A stretch of DNA of 64,000 bases from the NCBI GenBank assembly GCA_026120185.1, contig JANUWF010001497.1, positions 3,336,501-3,400,500 of the forward strand, in the 5' to 3' direction. The first letter of the stretch is position 1. Every line of letters begins with the position of its first letter. A program made the translations under genes and the position numbers. Below the pieces are notes generated by a model, which saw only the letters and a program-made list of their open reading frames with translations, ran no database searches and was not told where the DNA came from. This document shows positions 10,981 to 22,267 of this stretch, piece after piece. Source of the stretch: Voacanga thouarsii (Eukaryota > Streptophyta > Magnoliopsida > Gentianales > Apocynaceae).

Positions 10981-12068
10981 ATACTTTTAAAATATATTAA
11001 TTTAAATTTGTATATGTGTGTATATATATTAACATAAATAAATAGGCATAAATATAAAACTAAAAATTAAATGATAGGCGAAGGAGGGCCGAGACGAGTT
11101 GGAGATAATTCAATTCACGTCCCTAATCCCAACTCACCTGCACTTGACAAGTCGAGGGGTAAGGTCCAATCACATCCCCATCAACACCTAAATTAGGGAA
11201 TACCTGGCCCAGTAAAGTTGGGTTAAGGTGAGTCCCTGACTTAAGTGGAGACCTAGTAGGCTGGGAATTCCTGACTTAAGCAAAGAAATTCCCAAATCCC
11301 TGACTTAAATAAAGAATTTGTCATCCCTATTAGCAACATATGCAAGTAGTTGTCATAATTGAAAGAATACAAATAACATAGCAAGTAAAGGATGGAGAGG
11401 TCTGATGACATGCTCCCTAGGTTCAGCTCGTGCTTCTGACATGCAAAACTATGAAAAGAATTACTATAGACCTCTCTCTGATTAAAACATTAATTGAATG
11501 AAAAAGCAGTGGACTTGTGTCTCTGTGAAGATTTCTGGTAGTTGCCTTTTTTATGTCACATTCTGTAGGAATTCCTATTGCAAAAAAATATTTACGTAGC
11601 AAATAGGAATTTCCAAGCATGAGGATCACTCTTATGCGTTAAAGGAATAAAAAACATGTGAAGAAAAATACCTTCTTATGCCTCTGTGAAACAAAAAATT
11701 CCTTCTTCAATTTGAAGGCACGATCCAGCTAAACCAAGAGAACATCTTTTCTTTTGTTCCGTCAAAACGCCACAATCCAAGAGTAGGATTGTCTCAAATA
11801 TAGTCCGCACAAGAATGGTGCTCAAGAATCACCAAAATTTTTGTGCTACAAAAATTCAATTGGTGGCTATGGTTTCCAAAAAAAGAAGATGAAGATAGCT
11901 CTCTATTTAAAAAAAAAAACTCTATGTGTGTAATTACTAAAATCATAATCCCACAGAAAATATATAAAATGATATATCTTGTCCATATATATTTTGGTAA
12001 TCAGAATCCACAATGTATATGGATTCTTAATTTCCAATAATTATTATGATTATTATTAATTACAATAT
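10981..12068. other. Unassigned AT-rich stretch with CTGACTTAAG repeats
   Basis: No coding signal seen. Near 11230-11310 there are three dispersed copies of CCTGACTTAAG or CTGACTTAA, each next to AATTCC-type sequence, suggesting a decayed short tandem repeat. It lies between the end of LTR B and the inverted Copia LTR arm. Parts may be the far end of the minus-oriented LTR, but I could not align them. Confidence 0.4.
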
Positions 12069-12515
12069 AGCCCACAAATTATAATTTGACCATAACAACT
12101 TCTTCTTTTCACAATCAACCCTGTAATGTTACAAATAACATCTTGGGTACTCAATCCTCTATTGTGTGTGACCTATTAAGTTTTCTGATCTATTGGTAGC
12201 AAAATATTAATTAATTTAAACATCTTTAATATTAATAATCCTTAATAATTTTAGAATTAACTTATTAATTCTAATAAGGATTAATTTATTAATTCTAATA
12301 GGGATTAATTTATTAATTCTCTAATTAATAAATTTATATTCAGCGGATTATGAGCGGTATCTAACAACACATCATGACCACCCAAAAGTCCAGAAAGTCA
12401 AGTGGCTTGACACTAACCTTTCAATAGCAAACAACAATGCAATAAACTCTGTTCACCATACAATATCTCATTCGGTTTGGAGTACAGAATTAGTGCCAAC
12501 TCCTTCCAGAATAAT
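12069..12515 (-). mobile_element. Inverted Copia-type LTR fragment, left arm
   Basis: Reverse complement aligns with 13330-13745, sharing for example TCAAGT..CTTGAC, the ATGATGTGTT run and GTGCCAACTCC. It is part of a minus-oriented LTR into which the plus-oriented LTR (12573-14238) landed. Several TTATTAATTCTAATA repeats in the middle differ in number between arms. Confidence 0.6.
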
Positions 12516-12572
12516 AAATTAATTTTTTCTCGAATATTTTTGCACTTGTTCCCGAAATCCACTACTATTGTA

Positions 12573-14238
12573 TGTTAGTGTTGTGCCCTAGAGGCAATCA
12601 CTTGTACATTGTATATGACACATTTTATTTTAATAAAAGACATTATTTATCTTACAATTTCTTTTATTTACTTTAAGTAATATAACTATTTGATAAAGTC
12701 CCTAGGACAATACTATGTTAAGGAAATCATGATATGAGATTCCTACTACACTGTATAGTTTTAGTACTTAAATAGTCCCTAGTCGTAGTATTAATGAGAC
12801 ATGACATTATTAATGCATTAAGACTAGCATGTGTTAGACTTCCTGATTTGATCAGGCAGTGGTTCTCATATCCGTGAGTATTGAGATACTCAAAGTTAAC
12901 ACATGGATGCTTGTTAATGGAACAAGTTCATTGGATAACCTAGCTTTGAGATAATCACATAGATAACTATTTAGTACTAGTGAGATAATCTCAATATAGC
13001 AAATGTCTAAGTATCCTTAGACTTGAGATCTCCAAGGTACTTTGTTTGCTGAGCATTGTACTTTGATTCCAACCTCCGTAGCTCGATCGAGGGCTGCCTA
13101 TGGGATGGATATTGGGTACATTGTGAGGTAAACGAAAGTAGTTGAGAGGGTCAATAAAGGATTCTCCACTCCTAATAGAAGGGGCGAATATCTCACGGCT
13201 ACTTGTAGGAATTACTACTCGAGAAGTCTTTGGCCAAGACAATTGTGTATTGCAAATAGTTTCAATTGATGCACATCTAGAGTAGTTGGTTCCTGGTACA
13301 AGTACTATTGTATTTGGGCCAGAATTAATTCTGGAGGGAGTTGGCACTAATTCCATACTCCAAACTGAATGAGATATTGTATGGTGAAAGGAGTTAATTT
13401 CACTGAAGTTTGTTATTGAAGGGTTCATGTCAAGTCACTTGACTTCTTGGACATTTGGGTAGTCATGATGTGTTACTAGATACCACTCATGATTTGAGAA
13501 TATGTATTTATTAATGGATGAATTAATAAACCAATCTTGATTAGAATTAATAGGATTAATTCTAATTAGTTATGGATTATTAATCTCAAAGATGTTTGGA
13601 TTAATTTATGTCCTCTACCAATTGACTGAGAAACCTAATACGTCACACACAATAGAAGATTATTTACTCAAGATATTATTTGATAATATAGTGGGGTTGA
13701 TTGAGAGAAATAGAAGTTGTTGTGGACAAATTATAATTAGTTATAATTTGTGGTCCAAGTTATAATTGTCAGAACTTAATGTTTCCAATTACAATTAGGG
13801 AATTCTAATAGGATTAGAATTCTCAGTTTTGGGAAGGGAATTTCATGCAAAATATAGTAGATGTAACACACGAAAACCCTAGCTTTCTCTCTCTCGTTTT
13901 GCTAAAAACGTGAAGAACCCTAGCCGCCATCTTTTTCTGCAAGCACAGGAAATTTTAGTGCTTAAGTATTCCTCTATGTGGATTACTGTTAGAGATAATC
14001 ACACACTATGATCATAGTGGCTAGACGTCCAACTCTCGTGGAGTTTGCACAACAGGATTACTAGACCGCGCCTCGACTTGAAGAATCAATTTTGTTCTTC
14101 AGACGATCAAACAAAGGTAAAAAGCTGTTACCTTTATTATCTTTATGTCTTGTTTTCCACACATAGGCAGGTCCTGAGATGGTATCTCGTTTTATTTTCC
14201 ACTGCGCCATATAGAATACAAGCTTGAGATACCCAATA
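12573..14238 (+). mobile_element. Copia-type LTR, plus orientation
   Basis: Begins TGTTAGTGTTGTGCCC and ends at GAGATACCCAATA, followed by TGGTAT, a remnant of the Copia tRNA-Met primer site TGGTATCAGAGC. Leader-type sequence near the end (TTTTCCACTGCGCC) is also Copia-like. No gag or pol follows, because the sequence passes directly into the inverted arm. It is therefore a solo LTR or a remnant of one. The terminal CA is replaced by TA. Confidence 0.6.
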
Positions 14239-14247
14239 GTGGTATGT

Positions 14248-14468
14248 ATCAATTGAAACAGTTTCTAATATACAATTGCCTTGGCCAAGAACTTCTCGAG
14301 TAGTGATTCTTACAAGTGGCCGTGAGATATTTGCTCCTACTATTAGGAGTGGTGAATCATTTATTGATCCTCTCAACTACTTTCATTTGCTTCATGTTGT
14401 ACCCAATGTCCATCCCATTGGCGGTCTTGTTAAGACTCTAGAGATTGGAATCAAAGTCCAATACTTAG
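14248..14468 (-). mobile_element. Inverted Copia-type LTR fragment, right arm
   Basis: Reverse complement aligns with 13060-13285: both contain TTGGCCAAGA, the GATATTTGCTCC equivalent and the CTCAACTAC block. With the left arm it forms one minus-oriented LTR interrupted by the plus LTR. It continues as far as the start of a gypsy LTR head at 14469. Confidence 0.6.
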
Positions 14469-14575
14469 TGATAGGGGCTAAAATCACCATTATTTCCCTA
14501 GTTATTTGAGGTTATTTTAAGATATGTTTGTTGCAATAACTATGCATATTCCTTCCTATTTGACATTTTGCTTGT
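14469..14575 (+). mobile_element. Truncated LTR head of the pol-less Gypsy family or a close relative
   Basis: Reads TGATAGGGGCTAAAATCACC and continues with GTTATTTGAGGTTATTTT and CAATAACTATGCATATTCC, tracking the first 100 bases of the LTRs in B, D and E with more divergence. After about 14575 the similarity ends and the pre-ORF2 region of copy C begins. Confidence 0.5.
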
Positions 14576-14679
14576 AAAATAAGTGTGGATTGTGTTTGAA
14601 ACGGGTAGTTACACCCCCTTTCCAATCTTTGAGCTCATTTGTTCTATCCTCTTATTTTCATCACCACTTACTTGACAAC

Positions 14680-15871
14680 ATGTCTAAAGCACGGGGTCAC
14701 TCCTCTAAAAGGGCAAAGCTTCCTCTTCCTCAGCCCTTTCATCCATCAATCCCTTGTTCTTTAGACCAATTGAGTTTATCGATCCATCCTGTGAGGAATG
14801 GTATAATAGGAGAGCATACAACAAGATCATTATAGAGCGTATATTCGTACCTACCCTAGACCGTGCCCTTAAATTAGGAATGATGTTTAGGAGGCTAGGA
14901 TAGGGATGGATCGTACAACTAAAAGGGAAGTATTGTCCAGTGTGAATAAAAGAATTCTATGCCAACATGGTTGACAAGGGCAACAAACATCTTCCCCATA
15001 TTGAGACGAGAGTGAAAGGAATCCCCATTATCATCACATAAAATCACTTAGCTAATCTTCTCCAAGTGTTTGGTGATGATTCTTGGCTAGGGATAGATGT
15101 TAACAATCAAAAAATTCTCTCTGACCCTAATTGGGACGCCAATAGGACTAGAGCCACTCTAGGGTTGTATAAACATAATGCCTCTCAAGCCAACAGTTTC
15201 TATTCGAATAATGATCTTACTGCCAACTTTAGAGCTCTAGTCTATATGTTTGGGTTCAATGTTATACCCCATGCCAGTGGATCTAATGAAACCCGCCTTA
15301 TTAACACCTACATAGGATGATGAACACCCTGCCTATCCCTCTTGCACCCTTGATTATACAACCCATTAGGGATGTGGTTCATCACTATCTCTCTAGCAAA
15401 GCCGCCGTCTTCCCTCTAGTTATCATGAAAATTTTGAAAGACTTTGTTGTTTGTACTGAAGGAGAATGGATGGAGGCTACCCCTGAGCACGATGTGGTTA
15501 CGAAACAAACATTGATGAGTTGTGGGTACAAGTACAACCAGGAGTTGAAAAAGTGGCTAACCTCCCATGAGGTCAGGTATCTTGGTCAGGCAAGGCCAAC
15601 CCTTGTGGAGGAGGAGCACCCACTACCACCAGCATGTGCACGAGCTAGTAGTTCTCAGTCCCAACCCAGGACTGACTTTGAGACTACCGTACTGGGACAG
15701 TTAGCCCAGCAGACGGAGATGCTCCTACACTTGCAGGGCTCCATCGACGACATTGCCCAGCGGCAAGCTACTATGGACCAGTAATTAGCTGAATGGAGGC
15801 AGCATTTTCCGAGCCAACATGGTGGTGAGGGCACTTCCACACCTACTGATGTTGATGATGAGGCAGATTGA
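14680..15871 (+). pseudogene. ORF2, copy C
   Basis: Same family as 458-1656 and 44436-45623. It opens MSKARGHSSKRAK, shifts frame near 14750 and again before 15066, then reads DDSWLGIDVNNQKILSDP, GFNVIPHASGSNETRLINTY and, after another frameshift at 15317, PIPLAPLIIQPIRDVVHHY, EGEWMEATPEHDVVT and QLAQQTEMLLHLQGSIDD. It ends with an acidic VDDEAD tail and a TGA at 15869. Length is close to the full family size. The frameshifts mark it as dead; the C-terminal third is the best-preserved part. Confidence 0.75.
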
Positions 15872-16220
15872 GCTGATTGTTCCACACTTTCTTTTATTGT
15901 TCACTCTTGTTTTTCCTTTATCTTTTTAGGTCTTTTCTAGTTAGTTCTTGATTTCTTTCTTCTTTTTGTCCTATTTTATTTCTTTAGTTTTGGTTTATGT
16001 TTCGTTTCTAGTTTTTATGCTTTGGTGTGCTCTTTTGTATTTTTCTTTTTAAGTACTTTGCCAATGCCTCCTTCTCCAGGAACACAACTTTTGTATAGCA
16101 AATTGCACAATGAATGGAAGTATTGTTGTTCTTATCTCTTCTCCTTTATATTTTTGGTCCAATGGCATTATTTCTTCCTTGCTCTATTTATTTAGCCATT
16201 GAGGACAATGTCCAGTTTGA

Positions 16221-17065
16221 GTGTGGGGGAGTGGTGAGATTGAGAATTCTTCTATGCATCATTCATTTATATTTCATCCTTCTTGTGAGCAAATTTTCAA
16301 AATTGACATCAAGCTGTATTTTTAATGTATGTCTTTATGATGGATTATAGAGCATATATTCTATATCATTTATGGTTTATATATGACTTTTTGCACACAC
16401 TTGGACTAAGTAGTTCTTGATCAAATGCTTTACATTGTTCTTAAACTTGTTTTTTCACTAAAATTCATTGAGCATTCTAGAACTTACTTGAACACCTCTC
16501 TAGGCGAAATAAGAAAGACATTCATATTTAACATAGGGATGACAGTAATAGGCTTTTTTTGGATAGTTTGAGCTTTTCAAGCCTACCTATTTTATTATCC
16601 TTAGTGCCTATTTTGAGCCTAAATTTGTAATTTCATTCTTAAAACCTGTTATCATACTCTGTCCATTACTTCTTTCTGAGAGTTTGATTTATAGTCCAAA
16701 TCTTTGATTGCTCTGGATGGATAAAAGTACATGTAGGAGATTGTTGAGGGAGAACAATTGTGAACAGATCATGAATTGTTGCTTTCATTCATGCATTAAT
16801 AGTGTATGAGTTGGGAAAGGAAAGAAGGAAGAAAAGGCAAAGAAAGAAAGAAAAAAGTGAAAATAAAAAGAAAACAAAAAGCTGCTAGAAAAGATGAGAA
16901 GAGAGAAACTGAGAAAGAAAAGAAAAGCAGCAGTAAAAATAAAAGAAGAGAGAAAAGAAAGAAAAGAAGAAAAATTGAATGATAAAGAAAAGCAAGATAA
17001 CAAGAGGAATGATGATTGAGTTGTAAAAGTTGAGTTCACGTCAAGTTCTTGACGCCATTGTTGAA
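16221..17065 (+). other. Internal PPT / TG...CA / PBS-like module, copy C
   Basis: GTGTGGGGGAG (16221-16231) is followed by a segment starting TGGTGAG (16232) and ending TCACGTCA (17043), then AGTTCTTGACGCCATTG. The order PPT, TG...CA, PBS-like is that of a real LTR boundary (GTGTGGGGGAA, TGATAGG...CATCA, AGTTTTTGGCGCC). The 812-base segment does not obviously resemble the present LTR. An old LTR captured inside the element is my inference. Confidence 0.5.
16803..16990 (+). repeat. Purine-rich tract in 3' region, copy C
   Basis: Nearly unbroken A/G sequence (GGAAAGGAAAGAAGGAAG...). It is conserved at 21411-21592 in copy D and as pyrimidines at 43290-43470 in copy E. It gives rise to Lys/Glu-rich or Phe/Ser-rich spurious ORFs. 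Confidence 0.8.
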
Positions 17066-17686
17066 AATTTGAGCGATCTTGTGAAGAAAAATTATTGATG
17101 AGTTGGGAAGGATTGAAAAAATAATGCAAGATTGGCTGGAGTTGAATTGTAATTGCTATACAAGGTTATGGGTTTTGATTGATTTTGGGATAGGAGAACA
17201 ACAGAAGTTTGGAAGTTATTGATATATTTTGTTTATCCTTTCTTTGCGAACTCTCAGCTTCTTTGATAATTGATTCTCCAATGTCCTTCATTTAACAAGC
17301 TGCATTACAAGCCTTTTAGTCTTACATTACAAGCTTGAAAGTTCTACTTGACCTATGTAGAATCATGATATGTGTCGGATTAGTGAAGAGAGTGTATGAA
17401 AGGTAAGCTTATGGAATACTTAGTTTTTTTGAACTAAATTCTTTCCAATGGTTTGAGAATGATGTTCAAGTATTGAGATGGTTCTACTAGTCATGATACA
17501 CTTACACAAGTCTTGCATTTATTGTGAAAGATATAGTAGCATATGTTTTATGTTCTTGAATGAAGAAAGCATTAGAGATATTGTTTTGGAATTGGTTTGA
17601 GTGAATTTGATGAAAACCTTGTGTTTTTCTTACTTGTCTTTGATACTTTGCTTGAGGACAAGTAAAGAGCTAAGTATGGGGGAATG

Positions 17687-18202
17687 CGATAGGGCCTAAA
17701 TTAGTCATATTTTTCGTAGTTATTTGAGGCTATTTTGTGATACATTTTGTTCAATAACTAGTCATATTCCTTCATATTTGAGATTTTACCCTTGGAAAGG
17801 TATTTTGTGCATTATTTCAGATTTTAGGGGTAAAACAAAGCAAAAACGTCGCAAAACAGAACAGAGGCGGCGCCGGATAGAATAGAGGAACGAGCGCCGG
17901 CCACGTGCTGCTTGCACGCACTTTGAAGTGACGAAAAATTATTGAAATAGGATAGGAACAGAACTAAACCGGCGCTGGCTCAAGCAGCCAGGGCGGCGCC
18001 GGCTATACTCTGGTTAAATATTGAAAGAAAAGTGATTAATACATACTTGTTCCTGGAGGATTGATACTCGTTTGAACCCTAAGCTATGCTTAATGATGAG
18101 TACGCTTGCTCATATGTGTAATTTGAGGTTAACATTTTAATTTAAATTTGATTGGGAATGTGTTTATTTTTATAATTTTTACACCCAAATAAATACGCAT
18201 GA
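17687..18202 (+). mobile_element. Internally deleted LTR shared by copies C and D
   Basis: Starts CGATAGGGCC (T to C in the first base) and ends ATACGCATGA. Only 516 bases remain: the sequence jumps from GCGCCGGCTATACTCTGG to TTAAATATTGAAAGAAAAG near 18013. In copy D's 3' LTR these points lie about 1 kb apart (22563 and 23589). The lost part includes the TATA box. It is preceded by a PPT and followed by a PBS, so it serves as C's 3' LTR and D's 5' LTR. Confidence 0.8.
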
Positions 18203-18208
18203 AGTTTT

Positions 18209-18225
18209 TGGCACTGTTGCCGGGG
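18209..18225 (+). promoter_or_regulatory. Primer binding site, copy D
   Basis: TGGCACTGTTGCCGGGG, complementary to a tRNA-Asp-like 3' end with one or two mismatches. It lies six bases after the LTR end. Confidence 0.75.
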
Positions 18226-18448
18226 AACAATATCCTAAAAGCTTAAATTTTGTTGATTTAACTATGTAAATATGTAAATTGGTAAATATGTAAATATGTA
18301 CAATTGTTCTTTTCACAAAAAAGGTACTATCTTTTGTATATCTTTGTAATCTAATTTATTAACTTTAACTAACTTGGTGTTTTGTTGTAATCATGAATTC
18401 TATTATCTAACACGCTCCTTATTTTTTGTTAAGTGTTATCCTTGGTAC

Positions 18449-19221
18449 ATGACCTGAAAATCTCAAGGCGAGATAGTCGATTTTGATCCTGAGATCAAAA
18501 GAACACTATCAAAGATCCGTCGGACAATCCAAAGGAACTTGATCGCAGATATGGATGGTGCTCAAAATAATAATGCTGGGAATAATAGGAGGGTTATGGA
18601 TGACTTTGTGAAACCTGCAATCTCGGGCACAATCTCGAGTATCACTAGACCTAGGGTGGACGCAAATAATTTTGAAATAAAGCCCCATATTATCCAGATA
18701 GTCCAAAATATGGTTTAGTTTGATGGGCTACCCGAAGAAGATCATAATGCCCACTTAGCCAGCTTCCTTTAAATCTGTGATACTTTCAAAATGAATGGTG
18801 TTTCTGAAGATGCCATAAAGTTAAGACTTTTTTTTTTCTTTTAGAGATAGAACTAAATCTTGGTTAAAGTCTTTGCCTACAGGTTCTATTACTACTTGGA
18901 ATGCCCTAGCTGAAAAATTTTCGGCCAAATATTTTCCTCCAGCTAGGACAACCAAACATAGAAATGAGATCTTTGCCTTCCAACAATTAGATTCTGAGCC
19001 CTTGTATGAAAGTTGGGATAGATTCAAGGAGATGCTAAGAAAATGCCCACATCACGGATTTGAGTTAGGAATGCAAATGCTCATCTATTTAAATGGCCTC
19101 ACGTTCGCAACACACCCAGTGGTGGATTCTTCAGCAAGGGATTCCATCAATCATAAGACTTTGAAACAGGTATTCGATCTTATTGAAAATCTGGCTTCCA
19201 ATAACTATTCTTGGGGAAGTA
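18449..19221 (+). pseudogene. gag, copy D (C-terminally deleted)
   Basis: Opens M-T-stop-KSQGEIVDFDP, with a TGA as the third codon. Further stops follow in NMV-stop-FDGLP and SFL-stop-ICDTF, and a T-rich frameshift lies near 18830. It then reads PTGSITTWNALAEKFSAKYF, QLDSEPLYESWDRFKEML and VFDLIENLASNNYSWGST. The zinc knuckle and C-terminal coiled coil are missing because the sequence joins ORF2's leader at about 19221. Confidence 0.75.
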
Positions 19222-19280
19222 CAAAGTCTTTGAGCTCATTTGTTCTATTCTTTTATTTTCATCACCACTTACTCAACATC

Positions 19281-20470
19281 ATGTCTAGAGCACGAGATCA
19301 TTCCTCTAAAAGGGCGAGAGCTTCCTCTTCCTCAGCCCTTCATCCATTGATCCCTTATTCCTTAGACCAACTGAGTTTATCGATCCATCCTATGAGAAAT
19401 GGTATAATAGGAAAACATCCAATAAGATCATTGTAGAGCGTACATTCGCACCTACCCTTGATCATGCCCTTAAATTAGGAATGATGTTTAGGAGGCTAGG
19501 ATGGGGATGGATCGTACAGCTAAAAGGGAAGTATTGTCCAGTGTTAATCAAATAATTCTATGCCAACATGGTTGACAAGGGCAACAAACAACTTCCCCAT
19601 ATTGAGACGAGAGTGAAAGGAACCCCCATTATCATCACACAAAATCACTTAGCTAATTTTCTCTAGGTGTTTGATGATGATTCTTAGCTAGAGATAGATG
19701 TTAACAATCAAAAAATTCTCTCTGGCCCTAATTGGGATGCCAGTAAGACTAGAGCCACTCTAGGGTTGTATAAGTATAATACCTTTCAAGCCAACAGTTT
19801 CTATTTGAATAATGATCTTGTTGGCAACTTTAGAGCTCTAGTCTATATGTTTGGGTTCAATGATATACCCCATGCCAGTGGATCTAATGAAATCCGCCTT
19901 ATTAACACCTACATGGGATGATGAATAACCTGCCTATCCCTCTTGCCCCCTTGATTATACAATCCATTAGTGATGTGGTTCATTACTGTCTCTAGCAAAG
20001 CCGTCGTCTTCCCTCTAGTTATCATGAAACTTTTGAAAGACTTTGTTGTTCATACTGAAGGAGAATGGATGGAGGCTACCACTGAGTATGATATGGTTAC
20101 AGAACAAACATTGATGAGTTGTAGGTACAGGTACAACCAGGAGTTGAAAAAGTGGCTAACCCCCCATAAGGTCAGGTATCCTGGTCAGGTAAGGCCAACC
20201 CCTATGGAGGAGGAGCACCCACCGCTACAAGCATGCGCACGAGCTAGTAGTTCGTAGCCCAACCCAGGACTGACTTCGAGACTACCGTACTGGGACAGTT
20301 AGCCCAGCAGATGGAGATACACCTACGTTTTTAGGGCTCTATCGACGACATTGCCCGCACGCTAAGCTACTATGGAGCAGCAATGGGCTGAATGGAGGCA
20401 GCATTTTCTGAGCCAACATGGTGGTGAGGGCACTTCCGCACCTGCTGATATTGATGATGAGGCGGATTAA
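19281..20470 (+). pseudogene. ORF2, copy D
   Basis: Starts MSRARDHSSKRARASSSS and shifts frame near 19340. It contains stops in the SWLG and leader blocks, then reads EGEWMEATTEYDMVTEQTLM and VRYPGQVRPTPMEEEHPP. The closing ADIDDEAD tail ends at TAA 20468. It is homologous along its whole length to copies A, C and E. Confidence 0.75.
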
Positions 20471-22267
20471 GCTTATTGTTCCACACTTTTTTTTTTTTTT
20501 TGTTCACTCTTATTTTTCCTTTATCTTTTCAGGTCTTTTCTAGTTAGTTCTTGATTCCTTTCTTCTTTTTGTCCTATTTTCTTTCTTTAGTTTTGGTTTA
20601 TGTTTCATTTCTAGTTTTTATGCTTTGGTGTGCTCTTTTATATTTTTCTTTTTAAGTACTTTGCCAATGCCTCCTTCTCCAGGAACATAACTCTTGTATA
20701 GCAAATTGCACAATGAATGGAAGTATTGTCGTTCTTATCTCTTCTCCTTTATATTTTTGGTCCAATGGCATTGTTTCTTCCTTGGTCTATTTATTTGGCC
20801 ATTGAGGATAATGTCAAGTTTGAGTGTAGGGGAGTGGTGAGATTGAGAATTCTTCTAGGCATCATTTTTTTTATACTTTATCCTTCTTGTGAGCAAATTT
20901 TCAAAATTAACTTCAATTTATATTTTAAAGGCATGTCTTTATGATGGATTATAGAGCATATGTTCTATATCATTTATGGCTTATGCACAACTTTTTGCAC
21001 ACACTTGGACTAAGTAGTTCTTGATCAAATGCTTTACATTATTCTTAAACCTATATTTTCACTAAAATTCATTGAGCATTCTAGAACTTACTAAATACCT
21101 CTCGAGGTAAAATAAGAAAGACATTCATACTTAGGGATGACGGTAATAGGCCTTCTTTGGATAGTTTGAGATTTTCAAGCCTACCAATTTTATTATCCCT
21201 AGTGCCTATTTTGAGCCTAAATTCGTAATTTCATTCATAAAACCCGTTATCATACTTTGTCCATTACTTCTTTCTAAGCGTTTGATTTATAGTCCGAATC
21301 TTTGATTGCTCTGGATGGATAAAAGTACATGTAGGATAATATTGAAGGAGAACACTTGTGAAAAGATCATGACTTATTGCTTTCAGTCATGCATTAATAG
21401 TGTATGAGTTGGGAAAGGAAAGAAGGAAGAAAAGGCAAAGAAAGGGAAAAAAAATAAGTGAAAACAAAAAGCTGCTAGAAAAGATGAGAAGAGAGAAACC
21501 GAGAAAGAAAAGAATAGCAGCAGTAAAAACAAAAGAAGAAAGAAAAGAAGAAAAATTGAAAGAGAAAGAAAAGAAAGATAATAAGAGGACTGGTGATTGA
21601 GCTGTAAACGTTGAGTTCACGTCAAGTTTTTGACACCATTGTTGAAAATTTGAGCGATCTTGTGAAGAAAAATTATTAATGAGTTGGGAAAGATTGAAAA
21701 AACAATGCAAGATTGGCTGGAGTTGAATTGTAATTGCTATACAAGGTTATGGGTTTTGATTGATTTTGGGATAGAAGAGCAAGAGAAGTTTGGAAGTTAT
21801 TAATACATTTTGTTTATCTTTTTTTTGCGAACACTCAGCTTCTTTGATAATTGATTCTCCTATGTCCTTCGTTTGATAAGCTATATTACAAGCCCTTTAG
21901 TCTTACATTACAAGCTTGAAAGTCCTACTTGACCTAAGTAGAATCATAATATGTCTCGGATTAATGGAGAGAGTGTATGAAAGGTAAGCTTATGGAATGC
22001 ATAGTTTTTTTAAACTAAATTCTTTTCAATGGTTTGAGAATGATGTTCAAGTATTGAGATGGTTCTACTAGTCATGATACACTTACACAAGTTTTGCATT
22101 TGTTGTGAAAGATATAGTAGCATATGTTTTATGTTCTTGAATGAAGGAAGCATTAGAGATATTGTTTTGGTATTGGTTTGAGTGAATTTGATGAAAACCT
22201 TGTGTTTTTTTTACTTGTGTTTGATACTTTGCTTGAAGACAAGCAAAGAGCTAAGTGTAGGGGAATG
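20471..22267 (+). other. 3' non-coding region, copy D
   Basis: Co-linear with 15872-17686 in copy C. It contains the PPT-like site, TG...CA segment, purine tract and PBS-like site, and ends in GTGTAGGGGAATG before the LTR. No coding sequence was recognised. Confidence 0.65.
20823..21646 (+). other. Internal PPT / TG...CA / PBS-like module, copy D
   Basis: GTGTAGGGGAG precedes TGGTGAG (20835). The segment ends TCACGTCA at 21624 and is followed by AGTTTTTGACACCATTG. It is co-linear with the copy C module and 790 bases long between TG and CA. Confidence 0.5.

Larger units (their letters stand above)
14576..17686 (+). mobile_element. Pol-less Gypsy element, copy C (3' half)
   Basis: Holds the pre-ORF2 leader (TTTGAGCTCATTTGTTCT), ORF2, the 3' non-coding region and the PPT. 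Gag and everything upstream are missing. It ends at the shared LTR 17687-18202. Confidence 0.8.
15872..17686 (+). other. 3' non-coding region, copy C
   Basis: About 1.8 kb between the ORF2 stop and the LTR. It contains the internal PPT-like site, a TG...CA segment, a purine-rich tract and a PBS-like site, all listed separately. It ends in the true PPT (TAAGTATGGGGGAATG, 17671-17686). No coding sequence was recognised. Confidence 0.65.
18203..22267 (+). mobile_element. Pol-less Gypsy element, copy D (internal region)
   Basis: Contains PBS, gag, a direct gag-ORF2 junction, ORF2, a 3' non-coding region and PPT. Compared with copy E, the gag C-terminus and the spacer are deleted (about 1.6 kb). 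With its flanking LTRs it makes a compact derivative of about 6.1 kb. Confidence 0.8.

Noticed and set aside
11423..11629. Short minus-strand ORF
   Set aside because: No homology, ordinary length for AT-rich DNA.
12991..13428. 145-codon minus ORF as a gene
   Set aside because: It lies inside the Copia-type LTR and shows no protein family match.
21387..21710. Lys-rich (plus) and Phe/Ser-rich (minus) ORFs
   Set aside because: Both arise from the conserved purine tract in the element's 3' region.
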